DNA of 64,000 bases, taken from positions 1-64,000 of the forward strand of contig DATFQX010000130.1 of NCBI GenBank assembly GCA_035263865.1. The letters are read 5' to 3'. Every line of letters starts with the position of its first letter. Position 1 is the stretch's first letter. The translations under genes and the position numbers were made by a program. Under the pieces are notes generated by a model. That model was not told where the DNA came from, searched no databases, and saw nothing but the letters and a program-made list of their open reading frames with translations. This document shows positions 24,973-33,845 of this stretch, piece by piece. The DNA comes from VAZQ01 sp035263865. GTDB taxonomy: Bacteria > Pseudomonadota > Alphaproteobacteria > Rhizobiales > Xanthobacteraceae.

Positions 24973-26017
24973 ATGAGCACCCGCATCACCATTCGAAAAC
25001 CCGACGATTGGCATCTGCACGTGCGCGATGACGCTATGCTCAAGGCGGTGCTGCCGTTCACGGCCAAACATTTCGGTCGCGCCATCCTCATGCCCAATCT
25101 CGTGCCGCCGGTCGTGACCACCAAGGATGCCGTCGCCTATCGCGGGCGAGTGATGGCCGCGCTGCCAAAGGGCTCCAACTTTAAGCCGCTGATGACCTGC
25201 TACCTCACCGACGACACCGACCCCGACGACGTCGAACGCGACTTCAAGGAGGGTGTGTTCACCGCGGTGAAGCTCTACCCCGCCCACGCCACCACCTATT
25301 CGGCTGCGGGCGTCACGGACCACCGCAAGATCATGCCGGTCTAGAGCGGATGGAAGAGATCGGCATGCCGTTCCTGATGCACGGCGAGGACGTCGACCCC
25401 GAGGTCGATATCTTCGACCGCGAAGCCATGTTCATCGAGCGCTATCTCTCGAAGTGGACGAGGCAGTTCCCTGCCCTGCGCTTTACGCTCGAGCACCTGT
25501 CGTCGAAGGACGGCGTCGATTTCGTCCGCGGCGCGGCGCCGCAGGTCGGCGGCACGATCACGCCCTATCATCTCGTGTTGACCCGCACCGATTGGCTCGG
25601 ATGGGGACTCAAGCCGTACAGTATTGCATGCCCGTTATAAAAACGGCGAAGGACCGGGCGGCGCGGCGCAAGGCAGCGACATCGGGCGAGGCCTGCTATT
25701 TTCTCGGAACCGATTCCGCCCCTCATCCGGTGGCGAAGAAGATCGCGGTGAACGACATCCCCGGCGTGTTCAACGCGCCGGTCGCCATTGAGACCTATGC
25801 CAAGGTCTTCGAGGAGGAAGGCGCGCTCGATAGGCTGGAAGCCTTTGCGTCGCTTAACGGCCCCAGACACTATCGTCTGCCGGTGAATGAAACGACGATC
25901 ACGCTTGAAAAGTCCCCATGGACTATCCCGCCGGAGGTCAAGGTCGAAGGGCCCGATGAGAAGGCACTCATCTATCGCGGTGGAGAGACGATCGAATGGA
26001 AAGTCGTATCCGCCTGA
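24973..26017 (+). pseudogene. pyrC: dihydroorotase (class II PyrC) interrupted by two frameshifts
   Basis: Three frames together spell a complete class II dihydroorotase: frame one has DDWHLHVRDD (metal histidines 14 and 16) and FTAVKLYPA (carbamylated lysine 100). Frame two has GMPFLMHGEDVDPEVDIFDR and FTLEHLSSKDG. Frame three has FLGTDSAPHPVAKK, the catalytic-aspartate motif, and SLNGPRHYRLPVNE. The first break lies near 25341 (CCGGTCTAGAGCGG, where PVLER needs one more base), the second near 25620 (TACAGTATTGC, where YQYC needs one more C). Every catalytic residue survives, so the damage is recent or is a sequencing error. The enzyme would interconvert dihydroorotate and N-carbamoylaspartate. 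Confidence 0.85.
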
Positions 26018-26065
26018 GGTCCCGGCTTGCGCGAAGGCAGCCGTAAGCACCGTGTGAGAGGCTAA

Positions 26066-27553
26066 ATGGCGACATCGCAAGCCGACGTCATCGTCGTGGG
26101 CGCAGGCAATGCCGCCTTCTGCGCGGCACTTGCGGCGCAGGAGCAAGGCGCCTCGGTGCTGATGCTCGAGGCCGCGCCCGAGGAGGAGGCTGGTGGTAAC
26201 AGCCGGTTCACCGCGGGATCGGTGCGTGTGGTCTACACCGGGGTGGACGACATCAAGACGCTGGTCCCCGATCTGACCGAGCAGGAGATCGCCACCACCG
26301 ACTTCGGCACATATACGCGAGAGCAATTTTTCGACGACATGGCACGGGTGACGCAAAATCGCGCCGATCCCGATTTGGTCGAGCTGTTGGTGACCAGAAG
26401 CTTCGACACGTTCTGCTGGATGCGCGACAAGGGCGTACGCTTCATTCCGATCTACGGCCGCCAAGCCTTCAAGATCGAAGGCAAATTCAAATTCTGGGGC
26501 GGCTTGACCGTCGAGGCGGTCGGGGGCGGTCCCGGTCTGGTCAAGATGCTCACTGACGCAGCGACCAAACGCGGGATCGAAATTCGCTACCGCACGCGCG
26601 CGTTGAGCCTCCTCTATGACGGTGTGCGGGTGAGCGGAGTGCGCATCCGCCACGACGGCGTCGAAACCAAGCTGCGCAGCAAATCGGTCGTGCTCGCGTG
26701 CGGCGGGTTCGAATCGAATTCCGAGTGGCGCACGCGCTATCTCGGGCCCGGCTGGGACATGGCGAAGGTACGCGGCACACGATTTAACACCGGCGACGGA
26801 ATCCGCATGGCCATCGACATCGGCGCGAGCCCCTGCGGCAACTGGTCCGGCTGCCACGCGGTGCAATGGGAGATGAACGCGCCGGAGTTTGGCGACCTCG
26901 CGGTCGGCGACCAGTTTCAGAAGCACTCCTACCCTTTCGCCATTCTCGTCAACGCCACCGGCAAGCGCTTCGTCGACGAAGGCGCCGACTTCCGCAACTA
27001 TACCTATGCCAAATACGGGCGCGTAGTGCTGGAGCAGCCCGGGCAATTCGCCTGGCAGATCTTCGACCGGAAAGTGAAGTATCTGCAGCGTGACGAGTAC
27101 AAGATCCGGCAGATCACCAAGGTCGTCGCCAACACGATCGAGGAATTCGCGCACAAACTCGACGGCGTTGACGCGGAACAATTCCTCAAGACGATTGCGG
27201 AATACAATAAGTCTGTGCGCACCGACGTTCCGTTCAACCCAAACATCAAAGACGGTCGCCGCACGGAAGGACTCGCCGTCAACAAGAGCAACTGGGCAAA
27301 TACCATCGATGAACCGCCCTTCGAAGGCTATGCGGTGACGTGCGGCGTCACCTTCACGTTCGGCGGCTTGCGCATCACCACCGAAGGCGAAGTGCTCAAT
27401 ACCGACTACCAGCCGATCCGCGGCCTGTATGCCGCCGGCGAACTGGTCGGCGGGCTGTTCTATTTCAATTATCCGGGAGGCTCCGGGCTCACGTCGGGTG
27501 CGGTCTTCGGCCGCATCGCCGGCGCCTCGGCAGCGCGCGCTGGCAAGAATTGA
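26066..27553 (+). CDS. FAD-dependent tricarballylate dehydrogenase-like flavoprotein (TcuA family)
   Basis: A 495-residue soluble flavoprotein of the fumarate reductase/succinate dehydrogenase flavoprotein superfamily. The dinucleotide motif VIVVGAGNAAFCAALAA is at residues 8-24, followed by AGGNSRFTAGSVRVVY, GTRFNTGDGIRMAIDIGA and the C-terminal FAD site GLYAAGELVGGLFYFNYPGG. The pattern closely follows TcuA, which oxidises tricarballylate to cis-aconitate. No tcuB partner is seen. In this context it might act as a dehydrogenase or enoate reductase on a dicarboxylic product (inference). It follows the broken dihydroorotase gene after 48 bases. Confidence 0.82.
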   Translation: MATSQADVIVVGAGNAAFCAALAAQEQGASVLMLEAAPEEEAGGNSRFTAGSVRVVYTGVDDIKTLVPDLTEQEIATTDFGTYTREQFFDDMARVTQNRADPDLVELLVTRSFDTFCWMRDKGVRFIPIYGRQAFKIEGKFKFWGGLTVEAVGGGPGLVKMLTDAATKRGIEIRYRTRALSLLYDGVRVSGVRIRHDGVETKLRSKSVVLACGGFESNSEWRTRYLGPGWDMAKVRGTRFNTGDGIRMAIDIGASPCGNWSGCHAVQWEMNAPEFGDLAVGDQFQKHSYPFAILVNATGKRFVDEGADFRNYTYAKYGRVVLEQPGQFAWQIFDRKVKYLQRDEYKIRQITKVVANTIEEFAHKLDGVDAEQFLKTIAEYNKSVRTDVPFNPNIKDGRRTEGLAVNKSNWANTIDEPPFEGYAVTCGVTFTFGGLRITTEGEVLNTDYQPIRGLYAAGELVGGLFYFNYPGGSGLTSGAVFGRIAGASAARAGKN

Positions 27554-27559
27554 GCTCAC

Positions 27560-28180
27560 ATGGAATTCGACAATTCATTCGAAGTGCCGCTGCCGCCGGC
27601 CGAGGCGTGGAAAGTATTGCTCGACATCGAGCGCATCGCGCCGTGCATGCCGGGTGCCGAGCTGACCGAGGTCGTCGATCAGAGCACCTATAAAGGCAAG
27701 ATCAACGTGCGACTCGGCCCGGTGGCGTTGACCTTCGCGGGCATCGTCAAATTCGAGCAGATCGACGGGCAAGCCTACACGGCACGCGTCGCGGCGCAGG
27801 GCACCGACGCGAAGGGGCGCGGCGGCGCCAATGCAGCTTCGGTTTTTCGGATCGAACCGGCGGGCGGCGGCTCCAAAGTGCTGGTGCACACCAATCTCGC
27901 ACTATCCGGCGCGGTGGCGCAGTACGGCCGCGGCGTCGGCATCATCCAGGCAACGGCCGCACAGCTCATGAACCAATTCGCGACGCGGTTGAAGGAGCAG
28001 CTCGCGCAGGAACGGTCCCCGGCTCCCGTACCCGGAGCGACGCAGCCGTCCCCAACGCAGCCGTCGCCTCCCACCGCGGCAAATGCTGGCCCGACAGCAA
28101 CGGCAAAGCCGATCTCAGGCTTTGCGCTGCTCGCGAAGGCGCTCTGGAGCTGGATCATCTCCTTATTCAAACGATCCTAA
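27560..28180 (+). CDS. CoxG-like SRPBCC-domain protein
   Basis: A 206-residue protein with an N-terminal SRPBCC (Bet v1-like) domain beginning MEFDNSFEVPLPPAEAWKVL and DIERIAPCMPGAELTEV, the CoxG signature. A Pro/Ala linker (about 155-180) follows, and then a C-terminal hydrophobic helix FALLAKALWSWIISLF that could anchor it to the inner membrane. CoxG is needed to recruit CO dehydrogenase to the membrane and is common next to other Mo-hydroxylases. It begins six bases after the TcuA-like gene and closes the plus-strand operon that starts with CoxM and CoxS, converging on the TctA gene. Confidence 0.88.
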   Translation: MEFDNSFEVPLPPAEAWKVLLDIERIAPCMPGAELTEVVDQSTYKGKINVRLGPVALTFAGIVKFEQIDGQAYTARVAAQGTDAKGRGGANAASVFRIEPAGGGSKVLVHTNLALSGAVAQYGRGVGIIQATAAQLMNQFATRLKEQLAQERSPAPVPGATQPSPTQPSPPTAANAGPTATAKPISGFALLAKALWSWIISLFKRS

Positions 28181-28181
28181 G

Positions 28182-29681
28182 CTACTCCTTGAGCGCCTCT
28201 TCGCGTCTGATCCGAATGGCCGGCACCGCCATCACAACCAAAAGCCCCGCTGCCAACACCAGGAAAGCGAGGCTGATCGGCTCCTGCAGGAAAACCATCG
28301 GATCGCCGCGCGAAATCAGAAGAGCGCGGCGAAGGTTTTCCTCCATCATCGGCCCCAAAACGAAGCCGAGAATGAGCGGCGCCGGCTCGCACTCGAGCTT
28401 GAGTGCCACGTAGCCGAAGATTGCGAAGAACGACATCACAAACACGTCGAACGCCTTGTTGTTGATGGTATAGGCGCCGATGCAGCAGAACACGATGATG
28501 ACGGGATAGAGCAGCCGATAAGGCACGCGCAGCAATCTCACCCAGATGCCGACCAGCGGAAGATTCAGTACCACAAGCATGAGATTGCCGAGCCACATGC
28601 TGGCGATGAGCCCCCAGAACAGTCCCGGACGATCCGTCATCACGCGCGGGCCCGGCGCTATGCCGTGAATCATCAGTGCCCCGATCATCATCGCCATGGT
28701 GGGATTCCCAGGGATGCCCAGCGTCAGCATCGGGATGAACGACGTCTGCGCGCCTGCATTGTTGGCGGATTCCGGCGCCGCGACGCCCCTGATGTCGCCG
28801 CTGCCGAATTGCCGCGGCGCGCTCGCGACTTTCTTCTCCACCGTGTAGGCCGCAAAGGATGCCAGCAGCGCGCCGCCGCCGGGTAGCACGCCGAGAATCG
28901 CGCCAAGGCCGGTGCCGCGCAGGATCGAGCCCGCGCACTGCTTGACGTCCGCGAAGCTCGGCCACACGCGACCCAGCGCGCCGGTGACCATTTTCGCCGC
29001 CTGCTTCTGCTCGAGATTGTAAACGACCTCGGCGATGCCATAGATCGCCATCGAGATCGCGACAAACTCGATGCCGTCGGCAAGGCCCGTCATGCCGAAA
29101 TTGAAACGTCGTGCGCCGGAATTGACGTCGGTCCCGACGAGGCCGAGCAGCAAGCCGAGCACGACCATCGCGATGGCTTTCAAGAGCGATCCCCGCGCCA
29201 GAACAACCGCTGCGATCAAGCCGCAGACCATTAACGAGAAATATTCGGCTGGGCCGAATTGCAATGCGATGGTCGCGAGCGGCGGCGCGGCAAGCGCGAT
29301 CAGTAGCGTCGCGGCGCAACCGGCGAAGAAGGAACCTAACGCAGCGATGCCCAGCGCCGGCCCGGCCCGCCCCTGCCGCGCCATCGCATGACCGTCGATC
29401 GTAGTGACGACGGATGAGGCCTCGCCCGGGATATTGACCAGGATGGCAGTTGTCGAGCCGCCATACTGAGCGCCGTAATAAATCCCGGCGAGCAAGATCA
29501 TCGCGGATTCTGGCGGTAGCGTGAACGAGATCGGCAGCAGCATGGCCACTGTGGTCACTGGGCCAATGCCGGGTAATACACCGATAAGGGTTCCGAGCAG
29601 CGCGCCAATCAAGCAGTAAGTGATGTTCTGGATGGTCAGCGCGACGGAAAATCCCAGGCCGAGATTCGAGATCACGTCCAT
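28182..29681 (-). CDS. tctA: tripartite tricarboxylate transporter large permease (TctA family)
   Basis: A 499-residue polytopic inner-membrane permease. The signature GVLPGIGPVTTVAMLLPISF and the conserved YYGAQYGGSTTAILVNIPGE are present, with about a dozen hydrophobic segments. With TctB and a periplasmic TctC it imports carboxylates using ion gradients. I start at MDVISNLGLG, one base after the TctB stop; upstream in-frame ATGs lie inside tctB. No TctC gene is adjacent, but three Bug/TctC proteins are encoded elsewhere in the window and could feed it. Its end abuts the convergent CoxG-like gene. Confidence 0.93.
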   Translation of the reverse strand: MDVISNLGLGFSVALTIQNITYCLIGALLGTLIGVLPGIGPVTTVAMLLPISFTLPPESAMILLAGIYYGAQYGGSTTAILVNIPGEASSVVTTIDGHAMARQGRAGPALGIAALGSFFAGCAATLLIALAAPPLATIALQFGPAEYFSLMVCGLIAAVVLARGSLLKAIAMVVLGLLLGLVGTDVNSGARRFNFGMTGLADGIEFVAISMAIYGIAEVVYNLEQKQAAKMVTGALGRVWPSFADVKQCAGSILRGTGLGAILGVLPGGGALLASFAAYTVEKKVASAPRQFGSGDIRGVAAPESANNAGAQTSFIPMLTLGIPGNPTMAMMIGALMIHGIAPGPRVMTDRPGLFWGLIASMWLGNLMLVVLNLPLVGIWVRLLRVPYRLLYPVIIVFCCIGAYTINNKAFDVFVMSFFAIFGYVALKLECEPAPLILGFVLGPMMEENLRRALLISRGDPMVFLQEPISLAFLVLAAGLLVVMAVPAIRIRREEALKE

Positions 29682-29682
29682 T

Positions 29683-30129
29683 CTACATGCTCGGCCAGAG
29701 ATTGAGCGGAAGGCCGAGGGCATAGACAAAAACGCCGACGCAAAAGAGGATCAGCGCGGCCGCCAATGCGACCGTCTCGGCTAACCGGAACTGCGCGCCG
29801 ACCCAAGCCGACATCACCGTCAACACGGCGAGCGAAACGATGAGCCCAAGCGGCTCGATGAGAAGGCCGAACAGGCATATCGCAGTTGCAATCACCGCTA
29901 GCGGTAACACCTGCAGGCGCGCGACCGGCTCACCGCCAACGAGGATCGAGCGCCCCATTAGCGCCGCTCCGAGCGCACCAAGCAGGCTCGCGAGTAGCAG
30001 CGGGAAATAGCCTGGCCCCATCCTGCCGGCACTTCCCATGGAATATCCGCACGCGGCAAAGAGGGCGACGGCGGCAAAGGCGCAGAACATCACGCCCGAC
30101 CAAAAATCCTTCGGCGCGCGGATTCTCAT
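29683..30129 (-). CDS. tctB: tripartite tricarboxylate transporter small permease (TctB family)
   Basis: A 148-residue membrane protein with four hydrophobic segments (starting near residues 12, 43, 74 and 120). It begins RAPKDFWSGVMFCAFAAVAL and GSAGRMGPGYFPLLLASLLG, the TctB hallmark (R-x-G-P-G-x-F-P). It is the small subunit partnered with TctA, whose start lies one base past its stop, consistent with translational coupling. It reads divergently from the glutamine-synthetase-like gene with a 150-base shared upstream region. Confidence 0.92.
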   Translation of the reverse strand: MRIRAPKDFWSGVMFCAFAAVALFAACGYSMGSAGRMGPGYFPLLLASLLGALGAALMGRSILVGGEPVARLQVLPLAVIATAICLFGLLIEPLGLIVSLAVLTVMSAWVGAQFRLAETVALAAALILFCVGVFVYALGLPLNLWPSM

Positions 30130-30279
30130 GCTTCACACCTTTTGTGCTGCCACGGCAGGATCAAATCGGCAGGCGCCTCTTGCGTCAATGCCACGCGCGT
30201 CGTGCCTCTCAATCTGGATCGCCGGCACCGCGTCATCTAGATTGCAGCCCTGCCGCGGCATTCCACGGAAATGGCATAG

Positions 30280-31770
30280 GTGAAAAAGCCTCTCGCATTC
30301 ATCGAACGGCACGACCTATGGACCGACGAGCAACGACGGCGAGCCGACGAGCTCAGGCGCAGGGTCGAGAAGGACGACCTCAATCTCGTGCGCCTTGCCT
30401 GGGCCGATCCGCACGGCGCCGCACGCGCCAAGGCAGTCACAGTGCCGGCTTTCCTCGGTGCGCTTGAGACCGGCTACAACATCAACGTCGCGACCACCAC
30501 GCTCGATTCCGCCAATGCCCGCACATTTGCTTCGTTCACGCGCGGCGGCGGGATGGGTCTCGACGAGATGACGGGCTCTCCCAACCTCACGATCGTTCCT
30601 GATCCTTCCACCTTCCGCGTGCTGCCGTGGGCGCCGGGCACCGCCTGGGTGCTTTGCGATGAATATTTCAACAGCGGCGTGCCGTTTCATTTCTCGCCGC
30701 GGCATTTGCTGCGCACGCAGCTACAGCGGCTCGGCAACAAGGGCATGGACTTACGCGTCGGGCTGGAAATCGAGTGGTACCTACTGCGCGTGGCGCAAGA
30801 TGAGCTTGGCGAGGACAATATTGGCTTTCCCGGCGTACGTGGGCAGCCGATCAAAACGGCCCCGGTAGAACCGGGCTTTTCCTACCACTCCGAATCCAAC
30901 ATGGATTTGATGCAGCCGGTGCTCTCCGCGCTCACCGATCATTTCAAGACAATCGAATTGCCGCTGCGCTCGATCGAGAACGAGTGGGGGCCGGGCCAAC
31001 TCGAATGCACCTTTGCCGCGCGGCCAGCGCTGGAGGCCGCAGACCATGCGCTGCTGTTCCGCACGGCGGCGCGACAAATCTGTCGCCGGATGGGGTATTT
31101 CGCAACGTTCATGTGCCGGCCGGCGCTCAAAGGCTATTATGCGAGCGGTTGGCACCTGCATCAGTCTTTGTTCGAAGCGAAGAGCGGGCGCAATCTGTTC
31201 ACGGCGGAGCGCGGCCGCGAACATCTGTCTCCGCTGGGCCTTATCTTTCTTGGCGGATTACTGCGACATGCGGCGGCCTCGACCGCGTTTGCGACCCCGA
31301 CCGTCAATGGGTACCGCCGATTTCGGCCAAATTCCCTCGCGCCCAACCGGGCGTCATGGTGTTACGACCATCGCGGCGTCATGATCCGCGTGCTGGGCGC
31401 CCCGGGAGACGAAGCCACGCGGCTGGAGAACCGGATCGGCGAGCCCGCAGCCAATCCGTACCTCTTTATTCTTTCGCAGATCGTGGCTGGACTCGACGGC
31501 ATCGAGCACCGGCTCGATCCCGGCCCCCCCGAGGATGACCCCTATAACGCGAAGCTGCCGCCCCTGCCCACGAACTTACCGGCCGCGCTGGACGCGCTCG
31601 AGCGCGAAGCGTTGTTTCGGCGCGAACTCGGCGACGTATTCATCGATTATTTCCTCAAACTCAAGCGCAACGAGGCGGGCCGGTTTGCGCAATGGCTCAA
31701 GGAGACCGGTGTACAGGAGAGCGACGAGCCGACCGCCTGGGAACACAACGAGTATTTCGATTTTTTCTAG
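30280..31770 (+). CDS. glutamine-synthetase-like ligase (gamma-glutamyl-amine ligase type)
   Basis: A 496-residue type-I-like glutamine synthetase relative starting at GTG. The N-terminal beta-grasp includes LVRLAWADPHGAARAKAV; catalytic-domain blocks are DLRVGLEIEWYLL (metal glutamates), ENEWGPGQLECTFAA, and GWHLHQSLFEAKSGRNL (substrate/ATP histidine region). It lacks the adenylylation-loop tyrosine context of housekeeping GlnA. Such paralogues ligate glutamate to amines (PuuA, GlnA3/4, TdnQ/AtdA1 in aniline catabolism). It stands directly upstream of Rieske dioxygenase alpha and beta genes, the same order as the aniline dioxygenase operons, which favours an arylamine or related amine as substrate (inference). 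Confidence 0.85.
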   Translation: MKKPLAFIERHDLWTDEQRRRADELRRRVEKDDLNLVRLAWADPHGAARAKAVTVPAFLGALETGYNINVATTTLDSANARTFASFTRGGGMGLDEMTGSPNLTIVPDPSTFRVLPWAPGTAWVLCDEYFNSGVPFHFSPRHLLRTQLQRLGNKGMDLRVGLEIEWYLLRVAQDELGEDNIGFPGVRGQPIKTAPVEPGFSYHSESNMDLMQPVLSALTDHFKTIELPLRSIENEWGPGQLECTFAARPALEAADHALLFRTAARQICRRMGYFATFMCRPALKGYYASGWHLHQSLFEAKSGRNLFTAERGREHLSPLGLIFLGGLLRHAAASTAFATPTVNGYRRFRPNSLAPNRASWCYDHRGVMIRVLGAPGDEATRLENRIGEPAANPYLFILSQIVAGLDGIEHRLDPGPPEDDPYNAKLPPLPTNLPAALDALEREALFRRELGDVFIDYFLKLKRNEAGRFAQWLKETGVQESDEPTAWEHNEYFDFF

Positions 31771-31837
31771 ACGGATGCATGATGCGCCCATGCGCACAGG
31801 GAAAGAGTACGGCAGCAGGCCAGCGGAGAGATAACGC

Positions 31838-33205
31838 ATGCTGGAAAATCTCAATGCATCCCGGATCGACAGCGTCGACCGCTACGATTGGGACGAACTC
31901 GTCCAAGAGGATCGCGTCCATCGGCTGATCTACACCGATCCCGCCATCTTCAATTTGGAGATGACGAACATCTTCGGTGCAGTCTGGGTCTACCTGGGCC
32001 ACGAGAGTCAGATCCCCGCGAACGACGACTACATCACCGTACGCCTGGGGCTGCGGCCCATCATCCTGTTGCGCGACACCCACGGCAAGATCCGCGCCCT
32101 ATTCAATCGCTGCGCGCATCGCGGCACCACGCTTTGCCGCAAGGACAAAGGCTCGGCGCGCATATTCACCTGCCCGTATCATGGCTGGAGCTATCTCAAC
32201 ACGGGCAAGCTGCGTGCCGTCCCTTGGCCCGACGGCTACGCCTGCGACTTCGACGATGCGAAGTACAATGTCGCGCAGGTGCCGCGCGTGGACAGCTATC
32301 GCGGTTTCATCTTCGCAACGCTCAACCCCGATGCGCCCTCGCTTCTCGATTATCTCGGGCCTATCACCAAGCCGATCGACGAATGGCTGGAGCGGCAACC
32401 GAAAGGACGGATTCGAGTATGCGAGGCGAACAGGCTCAAGTACAAGGGCAACTGGAAGCTAGCCTACGACAATTCCGGCGACGGCTATCACGTGGTGTTC
32501 TCGCACCGGTCGCTGTTGGAGATGGAGAATCGCCAGGCCGACGTCGCGAACAGGGGCATGTCCTACTACAAGAACTCGCCGGACACCGCGCCGATGTACA
32601 TCGCCTATATGGGCAACGGCCATCATTTCAAGGACAAACGACCCAACATAGAGCGGCGAGCCGGGGGATTGTGGGCGGTGGAAGGCCCTGCGCCGGGCAG
32701 CGAGCACTACGCGGAGGCGCTGCGGCAGCGGTTCGGTGCCAAAGCGGAAGACATTCTCGATCTCGCCTCTTCCGAGCCTGTCAACATCAACGTTTTTCCC
32801 AACTTCTCGCTCTTGGGCAACCACATCCAGGTGTTCAACCCCATTTCCGTCGGTGAAACCGACGTCACTTGGTACGGCACGGCGGTCGTGGACGAGGACG
32901 GTACGCTCGACGGCGCCGTCGACGATATCAATGCGTTGCGCATGCGCACCCAGGAGCAGTTCCCCAATTTCGGCGAGGTCGACGACCTCGCGAATTTCGA
33001 AGAGATCCAGCGCGGCCTCGCGTGCCAAGAGGACGAATGGATTTATATGCATCGGGGACTCGGCATTCCCGGCCGCGTGAAGACGCACGCGAATGGCATC
33101 ATCACGGCGCCGGCCACCGACGAAGTGTTCATGCGGGAGTACATCAAGGAATGGAAGCGACTGATGAAGACGACGCCGAAACTCGTCGTTCAACGCGAGC
33201 CGTGA
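31838..33205 (+). CDS. Rieske aromatic-ring-hydroxylating dioxygenase, alpha subunit
   Basis: A 455-residue oxygenase alpha subunit. The Rieske cluster ligands are C92-x-H94 (NRCAHRGTTLC) and C112-x2-H115 (FTCPYHGWSY). The mononuclear iron site is DNSGDGYHVVFSH with bridging Asp (about 215) and His 218 and 223. It inserts O2 into an aromatic ring to give a cis-diol or, for amines, a catechol. The gene is 67 bases after the GS-like gene and overlaps the beta subunit. No ferredoxin or reductase gene is found in the cluster, so electrons must come from elsewhere. Confidence 0.93.
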   Translation: MLENLNASRIDSVDRYDWDELVQEDRVHRLIYTDPAIFNLEMTNIFGAVWVYLGHESQIPANDDYITVRLGLRPIILLRDTHGKIRALFNRCAHRGTTLCRKDKGSARIFTCPYHGWSYLNTGKLRAVPWPDGYACDFDDAKYNVAQVPRVDSYRGFIFATLNPDAPSLLDYLGPITKPIDEWLERQPKGRIRVCEANRLKYKGNWKLAYDNSGDGYHVVFSHRSLLEMENRQADVANRGMSYYKNSPDTAPMYIAYMGNGHHFKDKRPNIERRAGGLWAVEGPAPGSEHYAEALRQRFGAKAEDILDLASSEPVNINVFPNFSLLGNHIQVFNPISVGETDVTWYGTAVVDEDGTLDGAVDDINALRMRTQEQFPNFGEVDDLANFEEIQRGLACQEDEWIYMHRGLGIPGRVKTHANGIITAPATDEVFMREYIKEWKRLMKTTPKLVVQREP

Positions 33206-33801
33206 CCGTGCAGATGCAAACCGCGCACGATCCCGCGATCAGTTCCTACTACGTCAATGACGAGCTCTACCGGAAACTGGTGGAGCACTTCACCGATTGG
33301 CAACGGGAGGAGCTGGTGATCACAGCTCCCGAGGTGCGCGACCAGTTCCGGCTGCTCGTCGAACGCGAGGCCCGTCTGCTCGATGAGCTTCGCTTCGATG
33401 ATTGGCTCGCGATGTATGCGCCCGAATGTATCTATTGGGTGCCGGGCACGCCCAGCGGCGGAGATCCCCGGCGTGAGATCGCCATCTCGTTCGACGATCG
33501 CCGGCGCATGGAAGACCGCATCTTTCGCCTGCGCACCGGCTATGCTTGGTCGCAAGCGCCGAAGTCGCGAACCGTGCGGCTCGTTTCCAACATTGAAGTC
33601 TTCGCCACGCGCGAAGGCGCCGCGCGCATGGTTCGTTCCAACTTCCTGATCAGCGAGTTCCGTGTCGATGGAACGCGATTCCTATCGGGCTGGTGCGGCC
33701 ACCGTTTCGTGCACAGCGCGGAGCGCTGGCAGATCCAGGTTCGACAGGTCAACCTGATCGACTGCGATCGCAACCTACGCAATCCGAGCATCGTACTTTA
33801 G
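33202..33801 (+). CDS. Rieske aromatic-ring-hydroxylating dioxygenase, beta subunit
   Basis: A roughly 200-residue beta subunit with the NTF2-like fold typical of the small subunit (VEREARLLDELRFDDWLAMY, then ECIYWVPGTPSG). Its C-terminal strand block is WQIQVRQVNLIDCDRNLRNP. It is structural and stabilises the alpha3beta3 hexamer. I chose the GTG that overlaps the alpha stop (GTGA), giving coupling; an ATG four codons later (33214) is an equally possible start. Together with the alpha subunit it makes the complete terminal oxygenase. Confidence 0.9.
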   Translation: MTVQMQTAHDPAISSYYVNDELYRKLVEHFTDWQREELVITAPEVRDQFRLLVEREARLLDELRFDDWLAMYAPECIYWVPGTPSGGDPRREIAISFDDRRRMEDRIFRLRTGYAWSQAPKSRTVRLVSNIEVFATREGAARMVRSNFLISEFRVDGTRFLSGWCGHRFVHSAERWQIQVRQVNLIDCDRNLRNPSIVL

Positions 33802-33845
33802 GTCGCGTGAGGTCGATCTGCCGGGCGTCCATTCCTCCGAGACCC

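Noticed and set aside
23887..25323. 478-codon open frame on the minus strand opposite the PyrD-like gene
   Set aside because: Antisense shadow of codon bias; no recognisable motif, and it spans the overlap of two clear plus-strand genes.
25568..27559. 663-codon open frame on the minus strand opposite the TcuA-like gene
   Set aside because: It mirrors a GC-rich coding gene, has low-complexity acidic/His-rich composition typical of antisense frames, and matches no family, while the plus strand encodes a well-formed flavoprotein.
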